NCBI GenBank assembly: GCA_002457675.1
Contig: NTKK01000001.1
Coordinates: 62,001-126,000 of the forward strand
Direction: 5' to 3'
Source of the DNA: Bacteroidetes bacterium MED-G17
GTDB taxonomy: Bacteria; Bacteroidota; Bacteroidia; NS11-12g; UBA9320
Length of the DNA stretch: 64,000 bases
The notes under the pieces are model-generated. The model was not told the DNA's origin, ran no database searches, and saw nothing but the letters and a program-made list of their open reading frames with translations. Numbering within the stretch: the first letter of the stretch is position 1; each line of letters begins with the position of its first letter. Positions 55,370 to 64,000 of the stretch are shown here, piece by piece. The translations under genes and the position numbers were made by a program.

Positions 55370-56893
55370 ATGAGCAAAGTTCGAGTACGTTTTGCACCAA
55401 GTCCGACAGGTCCACTTCACATAGGTGGGGTAAGAACAGCCCTATATAATTATCTACTTGCTAAAAAAAATCAAGGGGATTTTATCCTTAGAATTGAAGA
55501 CACTGATCAAACTAGGTTTGTAGAGGGTGCAGAGCAATACATCAAAGAGTCCCTTTCTTGGTTGGGTATATCGCCAGATGAAGGTCCTGGGATTGGCGGA
55601 AATTTTGGCCCATACAGACAATCGGAAAGGAAGGAAATGTATCAACCTTTTGTAACACAATTACTTGAGAAAGGAGATGCATACTATGCCTTTGATACAG
55701 TCGACGAATTGGAACAAATGCGTGCGCGAATGAAAAAAACTGGAATGCAGCCACGCTATGATACAACCTCAAGAATGAGTATGAAAAATAGTCTTACACT
55801 CAGCAAGGACGAAGTAGAAAAGCGAATGGCGGAAGGAGCTGAATATGTAGTGAGAATAAAAATGCCACGAAAAGAGGAAATAAAATTTCATGACGAGATA
55901 AGAGGATATGTAAGCGTTCAATCTAATCAAATAGATGATAAAGTAATACTCAAAAGTGATGGATTGCCAACATATCACCTGGCAAATGTTGTAGATGATC
56001 ATCTTATGGGAATCACGCATATTGTAAGAGGTGAAGAGTGGCTGCCATCAGCTCCGCTTCACGTAATGCTGTATAAATTTTTAGGGTGGGAAAATACAAT
56101 GCCAAAAATGGCACACCTACCCTTAATTCTTAAACCTGAAGGTAAAGGGAAATTGAGTAAAAGAGATGGAGATAGATTGGGTTTCCCAGTATTTCCAATC
56201 GAATGGAAAGACCCATCTACAGGAGAAATGAGCATGGGCTATAGAGAAGAAGGTTACTTGCCTGAAGCTGTCATTAATATTTTGGCGTTATTGGGTTGGC
56301 ACAGTTCCAACAACGAGGAAATCTTTTCGTTAAGCAGTTTGGTAAATGAATTTTCGCTTTCTAAAGTAAATAAAGCTGGGGCCCGTTTTGATATTGATAA
56401 AGCCAAGTGGTTTAATCACCAATACATTATACAAAAACCCGAAAAAGAAATTTTGGATGATTTTAGTACGTATTTGAAGTCCAATAATATCCAAAAGAAC
56501 GACGAATACCTACTCAAAATAATTCCCATGATTAAAGAAAGAGCCAATTTCATTCATGAATTCTTACAAGAAGGTGAATATTTTTTTAGTCCACCCATTG
56601 AATATGATTCTAAAGCAATGAAAAAGAAATGGAAGACAGTAGGCGTTGAGTTTGGTAAAGAATTTTTAAATAAAGCAAACCAATTAGAGGAATACAATGC
56701 AGAAAATCTTCATCAACTTTTTCATCAACTGATAGAGGAAAAAAATGTTGGTATTGGTCAGGTTATGCCAACAATGCGCCTAGCAGTGACAGGAAAGGCA
56801 GGCGGCCCACCAATCTTTGAAATACTTTCGGTAATTGGTCAAAAAGAGGTTCAAAAAAGATTCACTGAAGCCGTGACAAAATTTCCGGTTTAA
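55370..56893 (+). CDS. gltX: Glutamyl-tRNA synthetase
   Basis: A 507 aa class I aminoacyl-tRNA synthetase. The HIGH motif is FAPSPTGPLHIGGVRTALYNYLLAK (H17) and the KMSKS motif is KLSKR (about 261-265) in EGKGKLSKRDGDRLG. The Rossmann catalytic domain and a C-terminal helical anticodon-binding domain are present. The zinc-type cysteines of some forms are not seen, as in other discriminating bacterial enzymes. The next gene is mraZ after 214 bases. Confidence 0.96.
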   Translation: MSKVRVRFAPSPTGPLHIGGVRTALYNYLLAKKNQGDFILRIEDTDQTRFVEGAEQYIKESLSWLGISPDEGPGIGGNFGPYRQSERKEMYQPFVTQLLEKGDAYYAFDTVDELEQMRARMKKTGMQPRYDTTSRMSMKNSLTLSKDEVEKRMAEGAEYVVRIKMPRKEEIKFHDEIRGYVSVQSNQIDDKVILKSDGLPTYHLANVVDDHLMGITHIVRGEEWLPSAPLHVMLYKFLGWENTMPKMAHLPLILKPEGKGKLSKRDGDRLGFPVFPIEWKDPSTGEMSMGYREEGYLPEAVINILALLGWHSSNNEEIFSLSSLVNEFSLSKVNKAGARFDIDKAKWFNHQYIIQKPEKEILDDFSTYLKSNNIQKNDEYLLKIIPMIKERANFIHEFLQEGEYFFSPPIEYDSKAMKKKWKTVGVEFGKEFLNKANQLEEYNAENLHQLFHQLIEEKNVGIGQVMPTMRLAVTGKAGGPPIFEILSVIGQKEVQKRFTEAVTKFPV

Positions 56894-56993
56894 GCCAATA
56901 TATAAAAGGTTCTCCCACCTTCACCCACCATAATTTTAGATTTTTATTATAGATTTAGCGTTAAAAGTATTTTAATGCTACTTTTTCCACAAA

Positions 56994-57059
56994 AAAGTGT
57001 TAATAAACTATAATTGTGGATATGTTTTGTAAAAAAGTGTCTTAAAGTGGTAAAAAGTG
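56994..57059 (+). promoter_or_regulatory. MraZ-box operator: AAAGTG repeats at 10-base period
   Basis: Three direct repeats of AAAGTG[T/G] occur at 57034, 57044 and 57054, exactly 10 bases apart, and a fourth at 56994, 40 bases further upstream (four helical turns). MraZ proteins bind such repeats (AAAGTG in Mollicutes, TGGGA-type in E. coli) upstream of their own gene. A TATATTAG sequence follows at 57074-57081 and may be the -7 region. The mraZ start is 48 bases past the last repeat. Confidence 0.8.
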
Positions 57060-57107
57060 GGAATTAGACGTCCTATATTAGCAGCGTTAAAAGAATAACA
57101 ATCGTTT

Positions 57108-57566
57108 GTGACAAGATTCATTGGGGAATACGAAGCTAAGTTAGATGCCAAAGGCAGAGTGATTCTCCCTTCAGGTTTGAAGCGTCAAATCCCCAATGAT
57201 GCTCAAGATATATTGGTCATCAATCGTGGGCTTGACAATTGTCTTACACTGTTTACCAAGCAATCTTGGGAAGTAGAGTTGGCCAAGCTGGATAAACTCA
57301 GTAATTTCAATCCAAAACATAGAAAGTTAAAAAGGTTGTTTCAAAACGGGGCGACCATTTTGACTATAGATAAAGCAGGTAGAGTTTTAATTCCTAAACG
57401 CCTGCAGCAATATGCTCACATCCACTCAGAGGTAGTGTTTTCTTCTTTTGACAATAAAATTGAGCTTTGGGATAAAAAAGAATTTAATCTGCAACAAGAA
57501 ATTAGTCCAGACGATTTGTCAGAATTGGCCGATCAGGTAATGGGCAATCTAGATCAAAATGAATAG
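57108..57566 (+). CDS. mraZ: MraZ transcriptional regulator of the division cluster
   Basis: A 152 aa DNA-binding protein with two AbrB-like half domains, each with the conserved DxxGR turn (DAKGR at 13-17 and DKAGR at 88-92). It forms ring oligomers that bind the repeats upstream of mraZ and represses or tunes the cluster. The start is GTG at 57108. Sequence begins MTRFIGEYEAKLDAKGRVILP, a family hallmark. It overlaps rsmH by 8 bases. Confidence 0.95.
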   Translation: MTRFIGEYEAKLDAKGRVILPSGLKRQIPNDAQDILVINRGLDNCLTLFTKQSWEVELAKLDKLSNFNPKHRKLKRLFQNGATILTIDKAGRVLIPKRLQQYAHIHSEVVFSSFDNKIELWDKKEFNLQQEISPDDLSELADQVMGNLDQNE

Positions 57567-58470
57567 CCCATACCATACGCCGGTTATGCTTAAGGAAAGT
57601 ATCGATTTTTTATCGATAAATCCTGAGGGCAACTATGCGGATGTGACATTTGGGGGTGGAGGTCATTCAAGAGAAATTCTAAATAAAATATCAGGAGGAA
57701 AATTGCTTGCTTTTGATCAAGACAATGATGCACTTGAAAATAAGTGGAAAGATAACAACTTGATTTTGGTCAAATCAAACTTTAAGTATTTAAAACAATT
57801 CCTTTCTTATTATGACATGTTGCCCTTAGATGGTCTTCTTGCGGACTTAGGTGTTTCATCCTATCAAATAGATGATGGGGGGAGGGGCTTTAGTTTTAGG
57901 AATGATGGAGCTTTGGATATGCGTATGAATCAAAATGCCAATTTATCTGCATGGCAAGTTGTCAATAATTACTCTGTTGATGACTTGGCCAAGGTTTTTA
58001 AAAGATATGGTGAGATAAATAACGCATATGCCTTAGCAAGAAGAATAATTTTAGAGCGAAATATCGCGCCTATAAATACTACCGGGGAGCTAAAGAATTT
58101 AGCTGAAAATTATGCAATTCAGAAAAACCGAGTTAATAAATACCTTTCACAAGTATTTCAAGCAATAAGAATTGAAGTGAATCAAGAAATTACTTCGCTG
58201 GAAAGTTTGCTCACACAACTGCCCGGCGTAATGAAAGAAGGAGGCCGAATGGTGGTCATTTCATATCATTCTCTTGAAGATAGGCTAGTAAAAAACTTCG
58301 TTCAAACAGGCAATCTAGATGGTGTACAAGTAAAAGATGATTTTGGGGTTCAGCGGAGACCTTTTGTTCCAAACCCAAAGAAGATTGTCTTAGCATCAGA
58401 GAGTGAAATCCGAAAAAACCCTAGATCTAGAAGCGCAAAACTTCGGGTTGCTATTAAAAATAAAATATGA
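57559..58470 (+). CDS. rsmH: 16S rRNA (cytosine-1402-N4)-methyltransferase
   Basis: A 303 aa SAM-dependent methyltransferase (formerly MraW) that modifies C1402 of 16S rRNA. The N-terminus PYHTPVMLKESIDFL, the SAM motif ADVTFGGGGHSREIL, LADLGVSSYQIDDGGRGFSF, and the C-terminal RMVVISYHSLEDRLVK with RRPFVPNPKK are all characteristic. Overlaps the mraZ stop by 8 bases and the ftsL start by 4. Confidence 0.97.
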   Translation: MNSPYHTPVMLKESIDFLSINPEGNYADVTFGGGGHSREILNKISGGKLLAFDQDNDALENKWKDNNLILVKSNFKYLKQFLSYYDMLPLDGLLADLGVSSYQIDDGGRGFSFRNDGALDMRMNQNANLSAWQVVNNYSVDDLAKVFKRYGEINNAYALARRIILERNIAPINTTGELKNLAENYAIQKNRVNKYLSQVFQAIRIEVNQEITSLESLLTQLPGVMKEGGRMVVISYHSLEDRLVKNFVQTGNLDGVQVKDDFGVQRRPFVPNPKKIVLASESEIRKNPRSRSAKLRVAIKNKI

Positions 58471-58736
58471 AGATCGAAGAAGTTTTTGACATACCATTCA
58501 TCATATTTATAGCATCTTTAATTGCCTTTTCTGTTTTTGTAGGGCATAGTATTGATGGAGTTGCAAGAAAGACACAAAAAGCTCAAAAGGAAGTCAAGAA
58601 TCTACAATTTGAGCATTTGGCCCGCAAATCAGAGTTAATGCAAAGAACCCAAAGGACCAATCTAGAAAAGCAGCTAAGCGAAAGAAAGTTGATAATCCCA
58701 TCCACCCCACCAACTCTTTTGAAAAAACAGAAATGA
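58467..58736 (+). CDS. FtsL-like division protein
   Basis: An 89 aa single-pass protein: cytoplasmic KIEEVFDIPF, a membrane helix (about 9-28, IIFIASLIAFSVFVGHSI) and a charged helix that could form a coiled coil (ARKTQKAQKEVKNLQFEHLA). This is the FtsL position and topology, between rsmH and ftsI, overlapping both by 4 bases. FtsL bridges FtsB/FtsQ and activates FtsWI. The sequence itself is not diagnostic. Confidence 0.75.
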   Translation: MKIEEVFDIPFIIFIASLIAFSVFVGHSIDGVARKTQKAQKEVKNLQFEHLARKSELMQRTQRTNLEKQLSERKLIIPSTPPTLLKKQK

Positions 58737-60784
58737 GCAATATTCGAAAAGACATATTGTGGCGAATGTTGCTTGTTTTAGGTGGATCAATAGCTTTCGG
58801 AGGGCTACTGATATTTTCTGTTGGAGATCTCCAGTTCTCCGAAAAAGATTATTGGCTTAACAAGGCAGACAGCCTTACCTTAAAATATATGGAGATTGAT
58901 GCTAGAAGAGGCAACGTTTACGCTTCAAATGGTGAACTTCTTGCTAGCTCAATTCCTTTTTATAAACTTCATTTTGATGCTACGGTCATGAATCGGGACT
59001 CCTTTATCAATTATCAGAATCTGTTTTCCACGTCCTTTTCTAAAATCTTAGGTAATCGGAGCACTTTGGCCTATAAAAATTTTTTTAAAAATGCATTTAG
59101 GACTCGAGCTCGTTATGATTTGCTTATGCGAAAAGCAAGTTATCTTCAAGTTAAAGAGATAAAAAAATTGCCTGTTTTTAAGCAAGGCACATACAAAAGC
59201 GGACTGATTATTGAAGAGTTTACAACCCGCGAAAAACCTTTTGGAATGTTAGCTTCTCGAACAATTGGCTTTTATAGGTCACAAGTTGGGGGCGCAGGGA
59301 TTGAGAGAACCTTTAACACAGAATTAAAAGGGCTTAACGGAAAAAAGCTGTATCAAAAAATTGCTGGCGGATATAGACCAATCAATGCAGAAAATGTTGT
59401 TGATCCACAAGAAGGATATGATCTGTATACACATTTAGATATTCAGATGCAAGATATTGTTGAGAACGCACTATATAAAGGATTAGAAAAACACCAAGCG
59501 CACCATGGAACTGCTATTGTATTGGACGTAAAAACCGGCCATATAAAAGCCATTGCAAACCTTACAAAAGCAAATGATGCGTATGCAGAGCGATTTAATT
59601 ATGCGATTGGAGAGGGTTATGAACCTGGTTCAACTTTCAAAATTATGTCAATGATGGCTTTGATTGAAGACGGTTATGTAGACCTTGATGATTCTATTGA
59701 TACGGAACTGGGTGAAACAAATTTTTATGGTAGAAAAATGCTTGATTCCGAAAAGGGAGAGCATAGTTTAATGAGTTTTAAGGAAGTAATTGAAAAGTCT
59801 TCAAACGTAGGGACTTCCAAGTTGATTAATCGGTATTACAAAAAACAACCCAGGAAATTTTTAACACATATTAAAAATGCGCAATTAATGAACAAAACAG
59901 GGGTCCAAATTAAAGGTGAAGCATCGCCGACATTTTATTCGCCTGACAACACGACTTGGTCGCTTACCACCTTGCCATGGATGAGTATTGGTTATGAATT
60001 GAAATTGACCTCATTGCAACTTTTGGCTTTTGTGAATGCAATTGCCAATAAAGGGAATTGGGTGAAACCTACTTTGATTAGCCACCTATCAAGCTTTGGT
60101 AAAATAGTCAAAAAATATCCGGTGCAAAAACCACAGCGAATATGTTCCAAAGCCACTGCAGAAAAAATTAACCAAGTGTTGAAAGGCGTTGTAGAAAATG
60201 GCACCGGTAGGGGTTTAAATGATCTGAGTTTCTCATGTGCTGGTAAAACAGGTACGGCCTTAATTGCACCTTATAGTCAAAAAAAATACAATGCCAGTTT
60301 TGTTGGGTATTTCCCGGCAGATGAGCCTAGATATTCTTGTATTGTAGTGGTCAATAAACCAAGTATGGGGCAATTTTATGGTGCATCAGTTGCTCTACCA
60401 ATTTTCAAAGAAATAGCTCAAAAAACCAATTCATTACATCTATATAACCCATGGAGTAAGGACACAACATACGTGCCCCATTTATACGCATTTAGTGAAG
60501 ACCTGAAGAAGATTGCCGATGAATTGGACCTTAGTATGGGTAAAACAATGCACGGCAAAATTTACAGATTTGGCGCAGAAAAATTATCAATTGATTCCTC
60601 TTTTGAGAAGTTATTGGTTCCAAATTTTTATAATTTGGGTTTAGCAACTTCAAGTCATATAGCGCACAAATTAGGTTTGAAAGTCCAAGCCACTGGGAGG
60701 GGCAAAGTGGTTGATCAGCTTCCACATGTCGGCTCCGAAATAAATTCTGGTTCCACTTTAAAATTGGTGTTAAAACGACGATGA
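58733..60784 (+). CDS. ftsI: Division transpeptidase FtsI (PBP3) with PASTA domain
   Basis: A 683 aa class B penicillin-binding protein. One membrane anchor (about 12-30), a dimerisation/pedestal region, and the transpeptidase domain with SxxK at S300-K303 (EPGSTFK), SxN at 356-358 (SSN) and KTG at 505-507. A C-terminal PASTA domain (about 622-683, LLVPNFYNLGLATSSHIAHKLG ... SGSTLKLVLK) binds peptidoglycan; PASTA is common in Bacteroidota and Firmicutes FtsI but absent from E. coli. It overlaps ftsL and murE by 4 bases each. Confidence 0.95.
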   Translation: MSNIRKDILWRMLLVLGGSIAFGGLLIFSVGDLQFSEKDYWLNKADSLTLKYMEIDARRGNVYASNGELLASSIPFYKLHFDATVMNRDSFINYQNLFSTSFSKILGNRSTLAYKNFFKNAFRTRARYDLLMRKASYLQVKEIKKLPVFKQGTYKSGLIIEEFTTREKPFGMLASRTIGFYRSQVGGAGIERTFNTELKGLNGKKLYQKIAGGYRPINAENVVDPQEGYDLYTHLDIQMQDIVENALYKGLEKHQAHHGTAIVLDVKTGHIKAIANLTKANDAYAERFNYAIGEGYEPGSTFKIMSMMALIEDGYVDLDDSIDTELGETNFYGRKMLDSEKGEHSLMSFKEVIEKSSNVGTSKLINRYYKKQPRKFLTHIKNAQLMNKTGVQIKGEASPTFYSPDNTTWSLTTLPWMSIGYELKLTSLQLLAFVNAIANKGNWVKPTLISHLSSFGKIVKKYPVQKPQRICSKATAEKINQVLKGVVENGTGRGLNDLSFSCAGKTGTALIAPYSQKKYNASFVGYFPADEPRYSCIVVVNKPSMGQFYGASVALPIFKEIAQKTNSLHLYNPWSKDTTYVPHLYAFSEDLKKIADELDLSMGKTMHGKIYRFGAEKLSIDSSFEKLLVPNFYNLGLATSSHIAHKLGLKVQATGRGKVVDQLPHVGSEINSGSTLKLVLKRR

Positions 60785-62256
60785 AAGTAAACACTATTAC
60801 AATCAAGGAGTTGATAGGAGATTTACAAATGCGCAGGGTAGATGGTGATATAAATCAAATTATTTCTTCTATTCATTTGGACTCTAGAGAGGTGCAAAAA
60901 GGAGGCTGTTTTGTCGCCGTAAAGGGACTGCAAAGTGACGGACATGATTTTATTCAACAAGCTATTGATAAGGGTGCTAAATGTATCGTATATCAAGAAT
61001 CCATAGAAACTATACTCCACGGTATTTGCTATTTAAAAGTTGAAAACAGCAGCAAAACACTTGCACATATGGCATCTAACTTTTTTGGAAGACCAAGTGA
61101 AAAGCTGAGTCTAGTGGGTGTTACAGGTACCAACGGAAAAACAAGTATTGCAAGCATCTTATACCAATGCTTTACTGAAATGGGCTACTCTGTGGGGTTG
61201 ATTAGCACCATAAAGGTGGCAATAGAAAATGATGTGTTTGATGCAACCCACACCACGCCCAACAGCATAGCTTTAAATAGCACCATGCAGAAAATGGAAA
61301 AAAGGGGCTGTGATTTTGTTTTTATGGAGGTAAGCAGTCATTCAATAGACCAAAATCGAATTTATGGTCTAGACTTTGATGGCATGATTTTTACCAATCT
61401 TAGCCATGATCATTTAGATTATCACAAGACCTTTGACCACTATAGAAATGCCAAACAAAAGGCATTTACGTGGCTAAAACCCCAGGCGTTTGCCCTATTT
61501 AATAGAGACGACAAAAACGGTAAGATAATGGTTCAAAATTCCCAAGCTACCAAGTATAGTTATGCCATGAAAGCTCAAGCAGATTTTAAAAGTAAATTAA
61601 TAGAACAAGACTTTAGATCGATGCTTCTGGAAGTAAACGGCTCCCAAGCTTACTATGCATTGAGTGGTGTCTTTAATGCGTATAATTTGACGGCGGCATT
61701 TGGCGCCTGTTTACTCTTAGGCATTGACCAAGAAGTTGCAATAAAAAATCTAAGTAAAGTGATTCCACCAAGTGGAAGATTTGATTTAATAGAAAGAAAT
61801 AACATCATTGGTATCGTAGATTTTGCGCATACACCCGACGCGCTAAAAAATGTATTGTCCAATATAAATTTAATTAGAACACGAAACGAGAAGCTCATAA
61901 CAATAATAGGCTGTGGGGGGGCTAGAGACAAAGAAAAGAGACCCTTAATTGGGCAAATTGCAGCCTCCGGGAGCGATCAAGTAATATTTACTTCTGACAA
62001 CCCAAGAGATGAAGATCCTGAACGAATAATTGCTGCAATGAGCGAGGGGGTCCTGCCACAGGATAATAAAAAAACCCTTGCAATAGCAAATCGCAAAGAG
62101 GCCATAAAAACTGCCGTAATGCTTTCGAATGCTGGTGATATTATTCTGCTTGCAGGCAAAGGGCATGAAAATTATCAAGAAATAAATGGGGTGAAACATG
62201 CATTTAATGATTATCAAGAACTTAACAATCAATTAGAACTTTTGTCAAACCAATGA
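60781..62256 (+). CDS. murE: UDP-MurNAc-tripeptide synthetase (meso-DAP adding)
   Basis: A 491 aa Mur ligase adding meso-diaminopimelate to UDP-MurNAc-L-Ala-D-Glu. The ATP-binding [11 protein letters not shown] lies near residue 111, HTTPNS and the ligase signature around [16 protein letters not shown] carry the carbamoylated Lys, and DNPR at 406-409 (DNPRDEDP) is the motif that selects mDAP. This agrees with dapF in the window. It overlaps ftsI and mraY by 4 bases. Confidence 0.96.
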   Translation: MKVNTITIKELIGDLQMRRVDGDINQIISSIHLDSREVQKGGCFVAVKGLQSDGHDFIQQAIDKGAKCIVYQESIETILHGICYLKVENSSKTLAHMASNFFGRPSEKLSLVGVTGTNGKTSIASILYQCFTEMGYSVGLISTIKVAIENDVFDATHTTPNSIALNSTMQKMEKRGCDFVFMEVSSHSIDQNRIYGLDFDGMIFTNLSHDHLDYHKTFDHYRNAKQKAFTWLKPQAFALFNRDDKNGKIMVQNSQATKYSYAMKAQADFKSKLIEQDFRSMLLEVNGSQAYYALSGVFNAYNLTAAFGACLLLGIDQEVAIKNLSKVIPPSGRFDLIERNNIIGIVDFAHTPDALKNVLSNINLIRTRNEKLITIIGCGGARDKEKRPLIGQIAASGSDQVIFTSDNPRDEDPERIIAAMSEGVLPQDNKKTLAIANRKEAIKTAVMLSNAGDIILLAGKGHENYQEINGVKHAFNDYQELNNQLELLSNQ

Positions 62257-63515
62257 TTTATTATTTATTCAGATATTTAAGCCAACTGTTCGATTTTCCT
62301 GGAAGTCAGTTATATCAATTTAGTTCTATTCGAGCTGCGGCTGCTGTGCTTCTATCTCTGGTTATTTCTTTACTATTTGGCAAAAGGTTTATTAGATTGC
62401 TTCAACGCAAACAAGTTGGGGAAACTATTAGGGACTTAGGCTTGGCGAATGAAGGAAAAAAGAAAGGTACGCCCACTATGGGAGGTCTCATCATTTTGGC
62501 AGCGATTTTAATTCCAACTATTCTTTTTGCCCGATTACGAAATGTCTATATTCTATTGCTTCTTCTTACCACAGTTTGGATGGGCTTAATTGGTTTTTTA
62601 GACGACTATATAAAGGTGTTTAAAAAAGATAAGAAGGGGCTAAGGGGAAAGTTTAAAGTATTTGGACAAATTACTTTGGGCTTAATTGTCGGTTTTTCCT
62701 TTTACTTGAATAAAGATGTTAGAGTTCGTTCTTATATTAAGGCAAATGAATATCAAAAAATCAGTACTACTCAAAACCTTAGAGATATTCAAGTAAATCA
62801 GAATGGAGATAGTATTTATGTAGTAGACCATAGAAGCACATCAACTACAATACCATTTGTTAAAAGTCACCAATTCGACTATGCAGATTTGCTATTTTTT
62901 CTACCAAAATCAAAACGTGCAAAATTTGCATGGATACCTTATATTTTACTGGTCATATTTATCATTACTGCGGTATCAAACGGTGCCAATCTTACGGATG
63001 GTATTGACGGATTAGCGGCAGGAACTGCTGCAATTATTGCCGCAACTCTAGGAATTTTTGCTTTTTTATCCGGCAACTTCATTTTCGCAAATTACCTCAA
63101 CATTATGTTCATACCTGAGGTAGGAGAAGTACTCATCTTCGCCGCTGCCCTTACAGGTGCTTGCGTAGGATACCTATGGTACAATGCCTTCCCGGCACAA
63201 ATTTTTATGGGAGATACGGGCAGTTTAGCTATTGGAGGAATCATAGCTACACTGGCTTTGATGATCCGAAAAGAGTTTCTATTACCAATTCTCGCAGGTG
63301 TGTTTTTGGCAGAAAATTTAAGCGTGATTATCCAAGTAGCTTACTTCAAGTACACCAAAAAGAAATACGGTGAAGGAAAACGAATATTTAAGATGTCACC
63401 CCTTCATCACCATTATCAAAAACTAAATTATGCAGAGCCAAAAATAGTGGTTCGCTTTTGGATCATAGGACTTATGCTGGCCATTTTGACTTTTATAACG
63501 TTGAAAATTAGATAA
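62253..63515 (+). CDS. mraY: Phospho-MurNAc-pentapeptide transferase
   Basis: A 420 aa inner-membrane enzyme that makes lipid I from UDP-MurNAc-pentapeptide and undecaprenyl phosphate. About ten helices, the [15 protein letters not shown] start of the family core, the Asp pair in [18 protein letters not shown], the [12 protein letters not shown] motif, [10 protein letters not shown], and the C-terminal HHHY-type MSPLHHHYQ segment are all present. A longer periplasmic/cytoplasmic insertion (about 150-220) is typical of Bacteroidota. The murD TTG follows directly. Confidence 0.97.
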   Translation: MIYYLFRYLSQLFDFPGSQLYQFSSIRAAAAVLLSLVISLLFGKRFIRLLQRKQVGETIRDLGLANEGKKKGTPTMGGLIILAAILIPTILFARLRNVYILLLLLTTVWMGLIGFLDDYIKVFKKDKKGLRGKFKVFGQITLGLIVGFSFYLNKDVRVRSYIKANEYQKISTTQNLRDIQVNQNGDSIYVVDHRSTSTTIPFVKSHQFDYADLLFFLPKSKRAKFAWIPYILLVIFIITAVSNGANLTDGIDGLAAGTAAIIAATLGIFAFLSGNFIFANYLNIMFIPEVGEVLIFAAALTGACVGYLWYNAFPAQIFMGDTGSLAIGGIIATLALMIRKEFLLPILAGVFLAENLSVIIQVAYFKYTKKKYGEGKRIFKMSPLHHHYQKLNYAEPKIVVRFWIIGLMLAILTFITLKIR

Positions 63516-64000
63516 TTGAACAAAAAAATCTCCATATTGGGCGCAGGAATAAGTGGATTGGGAGCAGCGATGCTCGCATTCACCAAAGGAGATATACCTT
63601 TTGTTTCAGACTATGGTACCATAGACCAACCTACCAAAAATAAATTTTTAAATCAGAAAATTCAATTTGAAGAAGGAGGACATTCGGATAAACTACTTGA
63701 TGCGGATATAATCATCAAAAGCCCAGGTATTTCTCCCAATATTCCCATCCTATTAAAGGCAAGCGAACAAGGATTGGAAGTCATCTCAGAAATCGAATAC
63801 GCAAGTAGATTTACTAAAGCTAAAATTATTGGGGTTACCGGAACAAATGGGAAAACAACAACCGTAAACATAATATATCACATACTAAAAAATGCCGGGT
63901 TAGATGTAGCGCTAGTTGGCAATATTGGCAATAGTATGGCAGCTATGTTGGTGCATAAAGATTATGAATTTTTGGTTGTTGAATTAAGTTCATTTCAAAT
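63516..64000 (+). CDS. murD: UDP-MurNAc-L-alanine:D-glutamate ligase, N-terminal part
   Basis: The gene starts with TTG immediately after the mraY stop and runs past the window end; 161 codons are visible. It begins NKKISILGAGISGLGAAML, the Rossmann-like MurD domain 1, then the IIIKSPGISPNIPIL segment and the ATP-binding [15 protein letters not shown], and stops within VVELSSFQ. It adds D-glutamate to UDP-MurNAc-L-Ala. No earlier ATG exists in frame after the mraY stop. Confidence 0.92.
   Translation, partial: MNKKISILGAGISGLGAAMLAFTKGDIPFVSDYGTIDQPTKNKFLNQKIQFEEGGHSDKLLDADIIIKSPGISPNIPILLKASEQGLEVISEIEYASRFTKAKIIGVTGTNGKTTTVNIIYHILKNAGLDVALVGNIGNSMAAMLVHKDYEFLVVELSSFQ

Noticed and set aside
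56894-57107. tRNA or small RNA gene between gltX and mraZ.
   Set aside because: No cloverleaf or stable stem was seen; the region is explained by the AAAGTG boxes and the mraZ promoter.

Overview
The window is chromosomal DNA from a low-GC member of the Bacteroidota. Several features point there: a SprE/PorW-type component of the type IX secretion system (T9SS), a T9SS C-terminal sorting domain, the lineage-typical families DUF2480 and IPExxxVDY, an ATP synthase operon that stops at atpG without atpD and atpC, a His-rich N-terminal extension on AtpB, and several good matches to the Bacteroidota -7 promoter element TAnnTTTG. The genome is compact: many neighbouring genes overlap by 1-20 bases, there is no gene-free stretch over 300 bases, and many genes appear to begin with TTG. 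I see no rRNA, tRNA, CRISPR array, insertion sequence or prophage. The order or family cannot be decided from the sequence alone.

Layout. 1-686: end of a membrane glycosyltransferase. 683-5509 (minus): PBP1A and SprE/PorW. 5548-12297 (plus): M23 peptidase, bactofilin, AtpZ, an AtpI-position membrane protein and atpB-E-F-H-A-G. 12380-14641: two secreted proteins, the second cut from its T9SS sorting domain by an in-frame TAA. 14666-19101 (minus): TPR protein, fumC, DUF2480, pyruvate kinase, IPExxxVDY protein. 19204-21410 (plus): acpP-fabF-rnc. 21426-24087 (minus): YqeY, a phosphosulfolactate synthase-like enzyme, TPR protein. 24183-25472: a broken gene resembling only the C-terminal part of Bacteroidota M1 peptidases. 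25488-27756: M24 aminopeptidase and OxyR. 27753-31076 (minus): pth, FtsX/LolC-like permease, YraN, M20 amidohydrolase. 31117-33078: dnaG. 33084-37730: lipid kinase, kynurenine monooxygenase, RdgB, gpmI, MazG-like. 37731-43324 (minus): a cytochrome c maturation operon ccmB-C-D-E-F followed by a DUF2520 protein and a small secreted protein. 43385-49881 (plus): biotin carboxylase, then flippase, chain-length regulator, O-antigen ligase and a DppC-like permease. 49878-52219 (minus): dapF, an anti-sigma-like membrane protein and an ECF sigma factor. 52361-56893 (plus): DegP/HtrA, TPR protein, gltX. 57108-64000 (plus): the start of the division and cell wall (dcw) cluster mraZ-rsmH-ftsL-ftsI-murE-mraY-murD, with murD running off the window.

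Cell envelope construction is the recurring theme (PBP1A, M23/bactofilin, dapF, dcw cluster, surface polysaccharide, T9SS). No wholly new system was identified. The points most worth following up are the two secreted-protein genes broken by single in-frame TAA codons, a CcmE with a Cys instead of His heme ligand (CxxxY), an MraZ operator with helically phased AAAGTG boxes, and a double palindrome in the ccmB/accC divergent promoter region.
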